From Escherichia coli DSM 30083 = JCM 1649 = ATCC 11775 (GTDB lineage: Bacteria; Pseudomonadota; Gammaproteobacteria; Enterobacterales; Enterobacteriaceae), in contig NZ_CP033092.2 in assembly GCF_003697165.2 (NCBI RefSeq), forward strand, positions 744,001 through 808,000: a DNA stretch of 64,000 nucleotides, read 5' to 3'. The notes under the pieces are model-generated. The model did no database searches and was not told the DNA's origin. It saw only the letters and a program-made list of their open reading frames with translations. Below, one piece after another: positions 19,258 through 27,340 of this stretch; position 1 is the first letter of the stretch; the number at the start of each line of letters is the position of its first letter. The position numbers were made by a program, and so were the translations under genes.

Positions 19258-20093
19258 TGATGAGAAAATATTTCCCGCTTGAGGCGAGCGAGCGTCTATT
19301 TGTTGCGATTGAAGAAGATGATGTTGTTGATGCACAGGTCAGTTTGCCGCCGACTATCGCACTAAGTTGTACCACCGAAATCATCCATGATAATTACGCG
19401 TTATGCCTGAAATTCTGGCTGGATGGTGTTAATCGTCAGGAGTTACTGCGTTTAATCCGCAAACAGGCGAAAGGCGATGAGCTGACGACAGACGAGCGCA
19501 AACAGTTTAAATACATGCGAGCGCGCTACAAGCATCTGCGTTTTGCGCAACGGCTGTATTTAAAGAAGCATCAGGCCGGATTTTTATTCGGCAAAACGAC
19601 CGTTTTTCTTGGGCATTTTCAGGATGGCTTTCGTAACGGTAAGAAAAATATTGTGTCGTTTTACGGTAACCTGTTACGTGTTTATTTGAGCTCCCCTGTC
19701 TGGTGGCTGGTGAACTATTCATTGCGCCATGGCCAGTTAGAAACCGTGAACGGTTTTATCGCCTACCGCCAGAAGCAAATGTACATCCTGAAAGAGATTA
19801 TTGCTAAACCGCAACTAACTGGCAGGGAATTTCATGATGTGCGAAAAATCATCAGCCAGCAGGTTTCTTATTACGACACCTTAAGATCGCTTGATCCTGA
19901 AAATAAAGAGGCGTTACTGATTTCCCGTTTTCTCGCCGCCATTAATGGTCTGATGGGGGATAAGCACGACGACATGGTGGCGGATGATATGGATAACCGT
20001 CGGTCATATGATGCACCGGTGGCGCTGGATAGCGATATTCGCCAGCGTTTAGAACTGCTTATTTCGCGTTTCCCACTCTATCCGGAGCAATAA
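19257..20093 (+). CDS. Unknown 278-residue protein of the yghSRQ operon
   Basis: I do not recognise this protein. It is mostly hydrophilic, without an obvious signal peptide or multi-pass pattern; one aromatic-rich patch (SSPVWWLVNYSL, near residue 150) could contact the membrane. A Lys/Arg-rich helix-like stretch lies around residues 75-110 and the C-terminal part is acidic (DKHDDMVADDMDN). The ATG overlaps the yghQ stop after a GGAGAG site, and its stop overlaps the next start (TAATG), so it is translated as part of the operon. It could be a soluble or peripheral partner of the flippase or LptFG-like permease; that is speculation. Confidence 0.8.
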   Translation: MMRKYFPLEASERLFVAIEEDDVVDAQVSLPPTIALSCTTEIIHDNYALCLKFWLDGVNRQELLRLIRKQAKGDELTTDERKQFKYMRARYKHLRFAQRLYLKKHQAGFLFGKTTVFLGHFQDGFRNGKKNIVSFYGNLLRVYLSSPVWWLVNYSLRHGQLETVNGFIAYRQKQMYILKEIIAKPQLTGREFHDVRKIISQQVSYYDTLRSLDPENKEALLISRFLAAINGLMGDKHDDMVADDMDNRRSYDAPVALDSDIRQRLELLISRFPLYPEQ

Positions 20094-20653
20094 TGCCATC
20101 TCGTTGGATTGTCGCTCTGATCATCGCACTCTTAGCGCCAGGCGCGGCGGCACACAATTTCGTCACTGGCAAAACGGTTACTCCTGTTTATATCCAGGAA
20201 GGCGGCGAGCTGCTTCTGAATAGCGACGACGAAATTCACTACCAAAAGTGGAACAGCACACAATTGACGGGAAAAGTCCGCATTATTCAGTATATCGCCG
20301 GACGTAAGTCTGCGAAGAAAAAGAACTCACTGTTAATTAAAGCGGTTGAAGCGGCAAACTTTTCGCAGGATCGTTTTCAGCCCACCACTATTGTGAACAC
20401 CGATGATGCCATCTTTGGTACTGGCTATTTTGTCGTTGGCAAAATCGAAAAAAATAAACGCCGCTATCCGTGGGCGCAATTCGTTATTGACGGCAATGGT
20501 CTGGGACGCGTTGCCTGGCAATTGCCGGAGCAGAGTTCAACCATTCTGGTATTGAATAAAGCCGGGCGAATTCAGTGGGCAAAGGACGGCAGCCTGACAC
20601 CGGAAGAGGTAGATCATGTCATTGCGCTGGCGCAGAAACTGATCAATGAATAA
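20093..20653 (+). CDS. YtfJ-family periplasmic protein
   Basis: A 186-residue protein with a cleavable-looking signal peptide (ALIIALLAPGAAAH, cut near residue 20). The mature part closely resembles E. coli YtfJ: GKVRIIQYIAGR.SAKKKN, TTIVNTDDAIFGTG, YPWAQFVIDGNG and LNKAGRIQWAKDG occur in the same order. YtfJ is a thioredoxin-fold periplasmic protein of unclear function, with no CxxC here. The ATG overlaps the preceding stop; GGAG lies just upstream. It is a second YtfJ-type gene dedicated to this operon, which points to an envelope step. Confidence 0.85.
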   Translation: MPSRWIVALIIALLAPGAAAHNFVTGKTVTPVYIQEGGELLLNSDDEIHYQKWNSTQLTGKVRIIQYIAGRKSAKKKNSLLIKAVEAANFSQDRFQPTTIVNTDDAIFGTGYFVVGKIEKNKRRYPWAQFVIDGNGLGRVAWQLPEQSSTILVLNKAGRIQWAKDGSLTPEEVDHVIALAQKLINE

Positions 20654-20683
20654 AAAATTCAAAGGATTGAGGGCGTTAGCGAG

Positions 20684-21754
20684 ATGAAGCTGGTTGAACA
20701 CTACATCATGCGTGGTACGCGCCGTCTGGTGCTGATTATCGTCGGTTTTCTGATCTTTATTTTCGCCAGCTACTCCGCACAGCGTTATCTGACCGAAGCG
20801 GCAAATGGGACATTAGCTCTTGATGTTGTGCTGGATATCGTTTTCTACAAAGTGCTGATTGCACTGGAGATGCTGTTACCTGTTGGACTGTATGCGTCAG
20901 TTGGCGTGACGCTAGGGCAAATGTATACCGACTCGGAAATTACCGCTATCTCCGCGGCGGGGGGCAGTCCGGGACGTTTGTACAAAGCCGTCCTTTATCT
21001 GGCGATACCGCTAAGTATTTTTGTCACCCTTCTGTCGATGTATGGTCGTCCCTGGGCTTATGCGCAGATTTATCAACTGGAGCAACAATCGCAGTCGGAG
21101 CTGGATGTTCGTCAGTTGCGGGCAAAGAAATTTAACACTAACGATAACGGACGAATGATCCTTTCGCAGACGGTTGATCAGGATAATAATCGCCTGACTG
21201 ACGCGCTGATTTATACTTCTACTGCCAATCGAACCCGCATTTTCCGCGCCCGTTCGGTTGATGTGGTTGACCCATCACCCGAGAAACCGACCGTTATGTT
21301 GCATAACGGTACCGCCTATCTTCTCGATCATCAGGGGCGTGACGACAACGAACAGATCTACCGTAATCTGCAATTGCATCTCAATCCGCTGGATCAAAGC
21401 CCTAACGTCAAACGCAAAGCAAAATCGGTCACGGAGCTGGCACGCTCCGTCTTTCCAGCCGATCATGCCGAACTGCAATGGCGACAAAGCCGTGGCCTGA
21501 CAGCATTGTTGATGGCGCTGCTGGCCATTTCATTAAGTCGGGTAAAACCGCGGCAGGGGCGATTTTCAACGCTACTGCCACTGACGTTGCTGTTTGTTGC
21601 CATTTTTTATGGCGGCGACGTCTGTCGTACGCTGGTGGCTAACGGCGCGATTCCCCTCATTCCTGGTTTGTGGTTAGTGCCCGGACTCATGCTAATGGGC
21701 CTGTTGATGCTGGTCGCACGCGACTTCTCCTTGCTGCAGAAATTTCCCCGATGA
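20684..21754 (+). CDS. LptF-like inner-membrane permease
   Basis: A 356-residue protein of the LptF/LptG (YjgP/YjgQ) family: three N-terminal membrane helices (about residues 15-35, 50-75, 100-120), a periplasmic beta-rich domain (about 125-265), and three C-terminal helices (about 270-350). LptF/G normally pair with the LptB ATPase to extract LPS from the inner membrane. The chromosomal lptFG pair is elsewhere in E. coli, so this is a second, divergent set. It overlaps the LptG-like gene by four bases. I infer transport of another lipid, using a shared or unknown ATPase since none is encoded here. Confidence 0.85.
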   Translation: MKLVEHYIMRGTRRLVLIIVGFLIFIFASYSAQRYLTEAANGTLALDVVLDIVFYKVLIALEMLLPVGLYASVGVTLGQMYTDSEITAISAAGGSPGRLYKAVLYLAIPLSIFVTLLSMYGRPWAYAQIYQLEQQSQSELDVRQLRAKKFNTNDNGRMILSQTVDQDNNRLTDALIYTSTANRTRIFRARSVDVVDPSPEKPTVMLHNGTAYLLDHQGRDDNEQIYRNLQLHLNPLDQSPNVKRKAKSVTELARSVFPADHAELQWRQSRGLTALLMALLAISLSRVKPRQGRFSTLLPLTLLFVAIFYGGDVCRTLVANGAIPLIPGLWLVPGLMLMGLLMLVARDFSLLQKFPR

Positions 21755-22830
21755 ATGTTTTCAGTCGCTATTTAATCCGTCACCTCTTTCTCGGTTTTGC
21801 CGCCGCCGCAGGGCTATTGCTGCCGCTTTTTACCACCTTCAACCTGATTAACGAACTGGATGATGTCAGTCCGGGCGGTTATCGCTGGACTCAGGCAGTG
21901 CTGGTGGTGCTGATGACCTTACCGCGCACACTGGTCGAACTTTCGCCGTTTATCGCGTTATTGGGGGGGATTGTTGGTCTCGGGCAGTTATCGAAAAACA
22001 GTGAGCTTACCGCCATTCGCAGCACGGGGTTTTCTATCTTCCGCATTGCACTGGTGGCGCTGGTTGCAGGGATACTGTGGACTGTTTCGTTAGGCGCGAT
22101 TGATGAGTGGGTGGCGTCACCATTGCAGCAACAGGCGCTGCAAATCAAATCGACTGCCACCGCGTTGGGGGAGGACAATGACATTATCGGCAATATGCTT
22201 TGGGCCAGGCGCGGTAATGAATTTGTGACGGTGAAATCGCTGAACGAGCAGGGCCAGCCGGTGGGCGTGGAGATTTTTCATTACCGCGACGATCTCTCGC
22301 TCGAATCCTACATTTATGCGCGCAGTGCCACCATTGAAGACGATAAAACGTGGATCCTGCATGGTGTGAATTATAAAAAATGGTTGAATGGCAAAGAAAC
22401 GCTGGAAACATTAGATAATCTTGCCTGGCAATCGGCCTTCACCAGTATGAATCTTGAAGAGTTATCGATGCCGGGGAATACTTTTTCTGTCCGTCAGCTT
22501 AATCATTACATCCATTATTTGCAGGATACCGGGCAACCCAGCAGCGAATACCACCTTGCACTGTGGGAAAAACTGGGGCAACCGATCTTGACTCTGGCGA
22601 TGATTTTGCTGGCTGTGCCGTTTACCTTTAGTGTCCCGCGCTCGCCAGGGATGGGTAGCCGTCTCGCTGTAGGCGTCATCGTTGGTTTACTCACCTGGAT
22701 CAGCTATCAAATCATGGTCAATCTGGGATTGCTATTTGCGTTGAGCGCACCTGTTACCGCGCTCGGTTTACCGGTAGCGTTTGTGCTGGTGGCGTTGAGC
22801 CTGGTGTATTGGTATGACAGACAACATTAA
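21751..22830 (+). CDS. LptG-like inner-membrane permease
   Basis: A 359-residue partner of the preceding LptF-like protein. The N-terminus FSRYLIRHLFLGF and the helix block around LPRTLVELSPFIALLGGIVGLGQLSKNSELTAIRSTG are typical of LptG. A periplasmic domain (about residues 120-265) and three C-terminal helices follow. The start is the ATG in the ATGA overlap at 21751; the frame upstream runs inside the LptF-like gene. Last gene of the rightward operon, ended by the 22830-22860 terminator. Confidence 0.86.
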   Translation: MNVFSRYLIRHLFLGFAAAAGLLLPLFTTFNLINELDDVSPGGYRWTQAVLVVLMTLPRTLVELSPFIALLGGIVGLGQLSKNSELTAIRSTGFSIFRIALVALVAGILWTVSLGAIDEWVASPLQQQALQIKSTATALGEDNDIIGNMLWARRGNEFVTVKSLNEQGQPVGVEIFHYRDDLSLESYIYARSATIEDDKTWILHGVNYKKWLNGKETLETLDNLAWQSAFTSMNLEELSMPGNTFSVRQLNHYIHYLQDTGQPSSEYHLALWEKLGQPILTLAMILLAVPFTFSVPRSPGMGSRLAVGVIVGLLTWISYQIMVNLGLLFALSAPVTALGLPVAFVLVALSLVYWYDRQH

Positions 22831-22860
22831 ACCCGCCGTGGCGCAACACCACGGCGGGTT
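22830..22860. terminator. Bidirectional terminator between the convergent lipid operons
   Basis: Perfect 12-bp GC-rich arms (AACCCGCCGTGG / CCACGGCGGGTT) with a 7-base loop. It starts at the last base of the LptG-like gene and precedes the end of the leftward operon, so it serves both. Confidence 0.9.
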
Positions 22861-22864
22861 CACA

Positions 22865-24037
22865 TTACTGCTTCTGAGTAGCAAATGCCTGAATGATGGC
22901 ATCGATTTGCTCACGACTGTGGGCAGCGTTTACGCTACAGCGCAGCAGCGTGATGCCAGCAGGCGCGGCAGGTGGCAGGATAAGATTCACATAAACGCCC
23001 AGCGAAATAAGCTTGCGCCAGATGCGTAAACCTTCCTCTTTCGAACCGATTATTACTGGCACTACCGGGCTAATATGTGAACTTAACTCGTAACCCAGTT
23101 TTTGCAGACCATCATACAGATGGTTGGCGTTATCCATCAGCTTTTGGCGCAGCTCTGGTTGTGAGGCAATGGTTCTTAACGACGAGCGCACGGTCGCAAT
23201 GCAGGACGGAGAAGGAGAGGCGGTAAAAATATACGGGCGGCTGCCGTAGCGCAGCACTTCCATCGCTTCCGAACCGACAGCAAAACCGCCAATCGAGGCC
23301 AGACTTTTACTGAAGGTGCCAACGATAATATCCACGTCGTCTTCAACGCCGACAGCTTCGGCCAGTCCGCGCCCCGTAGCGCCTAACACGCCAAACGAAT
23401 GTGCTTCATCGACAATTAAATATCCGCCGAGACGACGTTTGATATCAACAATTTCTGCCAGCGGCGCAACGTCACCGAGCATACTGTAGATGCCTTCAAC
23501 GATAATAATCGCCTCTTTCGCCCGTTCACCGAGGCGGACCATGCGCCGTTCCAGATCGTTGACGTCATTATGGCGGAAACGAATAATCTCCGCGCCGCCG
23601 AGAGAACAGGCGTCATAAATACTGGCGTGGCTGTCGGCATCCAGTAACACCACGGCGTTATGGTCGGCAAGTGTGCTGATGACGCCTAAATTAGCGGTAT
23701 AACCGGTTGAAAAAACGATAGCGGTAGGGCGATTGAAAAACTCGGCAATCTCTTTCTCTAACGCCAGATGCGGCGCATAACTGCCGTTTGCCATACGAGA
23801 ACCGGTGGTGCCGGTGCCTTGGGCCGCTAACGCTGCCTGACCTTCGCGGATAGCATCATGATTAAAGGTTAAACCGAGATAATTATTGGTCCCGGCCAGA
23901 ATCACTTTTTTATTGCCGATCCGGCCTTCGGTGGCGGAATACACTTCATCAATACAGGTGCCAAATGGTGTTAACCCGTTGTCACTAAATTGCAGGCGCT
24001 CGCCAGCAAGGCGCGCATATTTATCGTATAGCCCCAT
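22865..24037 (-). CDS. Alpha-oxoamine synthase, serine palmitoyltransferase type
   Basis: A 390-residue PLP enzyme of the fold-type I alpha-oxoamine synthase family (relatives: Kbl, BioF, HemA, Spt). PLP-site residues are visible: His137 in DADSHAS, Asp210 and His213 in VDEAHSFG, and Lys244 in GTFSKSLASIGGF. Their spacing agrees closely with bacterial serine palmitoyltransferase. The GTFSKSLAS-GGF loop, the adjacent dedicated ACP and the epimerase gene favour Spt over Kbl or BioF. It would condense serine with an acyl thioester to 3-ketosphinganine. Last gene of the leftward operon; its ATG overlaps the ACP stop (TAATG). Confidence 0.83.
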   Translation of the reverse strand: MGLYDKYARLAGERLQFSDNGLTPFGTCIDEVYSATEGRIGNKKVILAGTNNYLGLTFNHDAIREGQAALAAQGTGTTGSRMANGSYAPHLALEKEIAEFFNRPTAIVFSTGYTANLGVISTLADHNAVVLLDADSHASIYDACSLGGAEIIRFRHNDVNDLERRMVRLGERAKEAIIIVEGIYSMLGDVAPLAEIVDIKRRLGGYLIVDEAHSFGVLGATGRGLAEAVGVEDDVDIIVGTFSKSLASIGGFAVGSEAMEVLRYGSRPYIFTASPSPSCIATVRSSLRTIASQPELRQKLMDNANHLYDGLQKLGYELSSHISPVVPVIIGSKEEGLRIWRKLISLGVYVNLILPPAAPAGITLLRCSVNAAHSREQIDAIIQAFATQKQ

Positions 24038-24285
24038 TAGTTATTCTCCAGCCATGGAAGTAGAGTTTCCATTAATTGCGCAGGGGTTTTGACATCCAGC
24101 AGAATATTAATAGGAATGGAAATATCGAATCTGTCTTCCAGCATCATTAAGAGATCCATCACTTTGATCGACTCCAGGCCAAGATCGTTGACGAGATCGC
24201 TGTCGGGCTTAATTTCCACACCGTTTTCGACCAAATCCTGTAAACAGGAAAGGATGTAATCCATTACTATTTCACGATTTACCAT
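24037..24285 (-). CDS. Acyl carrier protein
   Basis: An 82-residue acidic four-helix ACP. The phosphopantetheine serine is Ser39 in the LGLESIKVMDL motif. It is distinct from AcpP and sits directly upstream of the Spt-like gene, overlapping by one base. In Caulobacter a similar ACP beside spt supplies the acyl group for sphingolipid synthesis; the same role is inferred here, with loading by the acyl-AMP ligase encoded upstream. Confidence 0.9.
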   Translation of the reverse strand: MVNREIVMDYILSCLQDLVENGVEIKPDSDLVNDLGLESIKVMDLLMMLEDRFDISIPINILLDVKTPAQLMETLLPWLENN

Positions 24286-24316
24286 AGAAACGTTAACACA
24301 CCTTTAAACAAGACAA

Positions 24317-25231
24317 TCAAAATAGCCCGTTGCGTAATGCGTGTTCCAGGCTAATCCCGGGAAACCAATTAATATCTTCAGAAATACGGTTATTACTTGC
24401 CGACCAGTCGGCATGGGTTAATTCACGGATTTTCGAACGAGTCAGCATCGGTTCTTTACCCGCCAGACGGTTCAACGCGGTACTGATATCCGCAAGGCAG
24501 GTGAGTAGCGGCTGAGGAATACCGACCATCCGCACGGAACCACAGCGGACATCGGCAACAAGCTGTTGGACACGTTGCCAGTCATAGCCTCCGGCGACGC
24601 CATCGCATAATTCATAGGTTTGCGTCTGTACAGTTTCGGCGCTTAACCACTGACTCACTGCTTGCGCAAAATCGGTGACGTGAAGAAAAGAGAGCTGTGT
24701 CTCTGGCGTGCCAAGTCGTGGCAGCAGACCGCGCAGCATCCAGTCAAACAGCGGTTTTAACTCTTTATCGCCGGGACCATACACGGCTGTCGGGCGAAAA
24801 ACGCCCAACGTAATTTCGTCAGCCATTGCAGTCAGCCGTTGTTCAGCGACGTGTTTGGAATTTGCGTACCAGGAGAGTTCGGGATGGCGCGCCGCCAGCG
24901 AAGAGATAAACAGAAAACGTTGGCAAAAGCCGCTCTCTTTTGCCGCTTGCATCAGGCGCAGGCTGCCGTCAACGTTGCAGCGGGTAAAAATCTCTTCTTT
25001 GTGCCCGCGCACTTGCCCGGCGCAATGGACCACCGCGCTGGCTCCGGCAACCAGTTCGCTAAGCGAATGTGTATCTTCCAGCGAACCGCGCACCCAAGTG
25101 AGATTATCATTGACGTGAGCGCGGGCAGTACGCGTCAATGCGCGAACATGAAAGCCGCGGGCGAGCAGGTTATCAATAATATATTTACCGATAAACCCGG
25201 TAGCGCCCGTCACCGCGACAGTTTGATTCAT
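24317..25231 (-). CDS. NAD(P)-dependent epimerase/reductase, ceramide-reductase-like
   Basis: A 304-residue extended short-chain dehydrogenase: glycine-rich TGATGFIG at residues about 8-15, VVHCAGQVRG, SSLAARHPELSWYANSK with the YxxxK catalytic pair, and FRPTAVYGPGD. The start at 25231 is set by the ATGA overlap with the acyl-AMP ligase stop; a longer frame upstream runs inside that gene. Between an acyl ligase and ACP/Spt genes, the best match is the reductase that reduces the 3-keto group in bacterial ceramide synthesis (CerR type). The exact substrate is inference. Confidence 0.83.
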   Translation of the reverse strand: MNQTVAVTGATGFIGKYIIDNLLARGFHVRALTRTARAHVNDNLTWVRGSLEDTHSLSELVAGASAVVHCAGQVRGHKEEIFTRCNVDGSLRLMQAAKESGFCQRFLFISSLAARHPELSWYANSKHVAEQRLTAMADEITLGVFRPTAVYGPGDKELKPLFDWMLRGLLPRLGTPETQLSFLHVTDFAQAVSQWLSAETVQTQTYELCDGVAGGYDWQRVQQLVADVRCGSVRMVGIPQPLLTCLADISTALNRLAGKEPMLTRSKIRELTHADWSASNNRISEDINWFPGISLEHALRNGLF

Positions 25232-26952
25232 GCCAGGGATTCCTGCACATGAAGACTGGCAGCATAAGCCTTCTGATAACGTTTTTTCGCTTCCGCACGG
25301 GCAGGCTTGCCGGAGGATGTTCGGGGAATACTGTGGGGCGGCAACAGATCGATATCCGCGGTAACGCCAAATTCGCTTTGGATCCGAGCTGCCAGCGCGT
25401 GGATAAGCTGCCCGCGACGTTCTTCGTCGCTGATCCGACACTGGATCTGCAAAATGATTTTTTCCTGGGCGGTAACAAAAGCAATCGCATCGCCAGAATG
25501 AATTTCCGGCTCCTGTTCCGCAATGTATTCAATATCCTGCGGCCAGATATTACGGCCACGAATAATAATCAGATCTTTAATGCGTCCGGTGACATACAGA
25601 TAACCGTCCAGCAGATAACCAAGGTCGCCGGTGTCTAACCAGCCCGTCGCGGCAATCTCGTCTTGCGAAACCTGGTCGCCAAAGTACCCGCTCATCAGGC
25701 TGGGGCCGGAGATGCAAATATGGCCTACCACACGTTCCGCGACAGGTATATCTGCTTCATTGCGGATTTCAATGCCATGTTCCGGCAACGCTTTACCGCA
25801 GTTGACGAAAGTCGATACGGCGCGTGTTTCAGCACCCGGCGCGACGGCTTTACCCTGGTATTCGAGGATGTCGCGATCCACTTCGTTAACCACAACCCCG
25901 CAGGCTTCATCAGAGAAGCTGACAGCCAGCGCATTTTCTGCCAGTCCGTAGCACGGCATGAAAGTTTTATCGTCAAAGTTAACCTGACGGAAACATTCAG
26001 CGAATTGATGGAGTTGTTCTGCGGATATGGGTTCTGCGCCAATACCAGCGACGCGCCAGCAGGAAAGATCCAGTTCAGCGAGATCTTTTTCATTCACGCG
26101 GCGCTGGCACAATTCATAGCCAAACGGCGGTGCAACGGAAACGGTGCCACGATTTTTACTGATCAATTTAAGCCATTGCAGAGGACGCATGGCAAAATCC
26201 TGAGTGCGCAAATAATCTACTGAAAGCTGCGTGGCGACGGGGGTCAGGAGAAAGCCGACCAGTCCCATATCATGGTAGAAAGGCAGCCAGGAGACGCAGC
26301 GGTCGCCAGGGCGTAATTTAATCCCATCGTGGCTTATAGCACGTAGATTAGCCATCACTTCGTGATGGGTGATAATGACGCCACGGGGAAAACGGGTGCT
26401 GCCGGAGGTGTACTGGAGGTAGGCGATATCGTTTGGAACTGGACGCTGGAGCACAACATCGGCTTCCGGTAATGCCTTAAACCAGGCGTGGCTTAAAACA
26501 TGTAATTCGGGGTTGTTGTTATGCGTCGCGGCATTGACCAGTGGCAACCACTCATCACCAGTGATAATGGCTGCGGGCTGGCAACTTGCCAGTAAACCCT
26601 GCAGTTTGGCGCTCTAGGAATCCCGCTGACCTACGCCCATTGGAATCGCCAACGGGACGGCGACTAAGCCGGCATACTGGCAGGCAAAAAAAGCCTCTAC
26701 AAACCCGCTACTCGTTTCGGCAATCAGCGCCACGCGATCGCCTTTTTTCAGGTTCAGCGATAACAACCTTTTCGCACCAGCTTCGGCACGCGCTTTTAAC
26801 GTCTGATATTCCAGTTGATCTTCAAGTTGGCAACGTCTGTCATAAAAATTCATTCCGGCGCTACTCAGAGCGGCGTAGTCCAAAGCATCAACCAGCGTTG
26901 GAAAATCGGCATAGCGCATAGGTAGGGAATGCGTAAAGATTTTATTAGACAT
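25228..26952 (-). pseudogene. Fatty acyl-AMP ligase interrupted by one in-frame amber codon
   Basis: One frame of 574 codons is interrupted only by TAG at 26616-26614 (codon 113). Before it: 112 residues of an AMP-ligase N-terminus (KKGDRVALIAETSSGFVEAFFACQYAG). After it, in the same frame, all core motifs remain: YTSGSTRFPRGV, LPFYHDMGLVG, GWLDTGDLGYL, GRIKDLIIIRGRN, and SSGKPARAEAKKRY with the C-terminal Lys. The HDMGL motif and lack of CoA-ligase features suggest a FAAL that loads ACP. The start at 26952 is an ATG. Reinitiation downstream would lack the N-terminal domain. It would be first in the leftward operon; the amber may also reduce downstream expression by polarity. Confidence 0.85.
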
Positions 26953-27340
26953 ATACACCACGAAAAAATTGGATATCAAAAATAAAATGACAATAATGCG
27001 GTGGATTATATAGGCATAAAAGATAAATGAGATAGTATTTTCATCGGTGTGAAAATGAACATTGATTTAAATAATAAGTTTGGCTTTTTTGTTTTTATTG
27101 TGAATGATATTTAATTTGTGAATATATTAAGAAGGAGCCTTGTCCGGTCGCCTTAAATCGACAAGAGGCATTGTGGCGCTTCTGTGTAGTCTTTGACCTT
27201 ATCGTAATCATTAATAAATACTATTTATTCTTTGTTTGTATTCATTGGGTTGATTATTAAGATGCCGTTCGTTGCTGTTGCAACCTGTTTTTCACCGTTA
27301 ATTATTTGTTATCCACAGAGATATGGAATGCGATCTGCTG
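26953..27340. promoter_or_regulatory. AT-rich divergent region between acyl-AMP ligase and yghO
   Basis: About 390 very AT-rich bases that must contain promoters for the leftward lipid operon and for yghO. TTGTGAAT occurs twice in direct repeat (27098-27105 and 27116-27123). There is no open frame of note. In K-12 this region is lost or disrupted next to IS5. Confidence 0.5.

Noticed and set aside
22865..24037. Annotation as 2-amino-3-ketobutyrate CoA ligase (Kbl) or BioF
   Set aside because: E. coli kbl and bioF are elsewhere; the GTFSKSLAS loop, adjacent ACP and reductase favour an Spt-type enzyme.
26614..26952. Short ORF of about 112 codons as a separate small gene
   Set aside because: It is the N-terminal part of the acyl-AMP ligase cut by an amber codon in the same frame.
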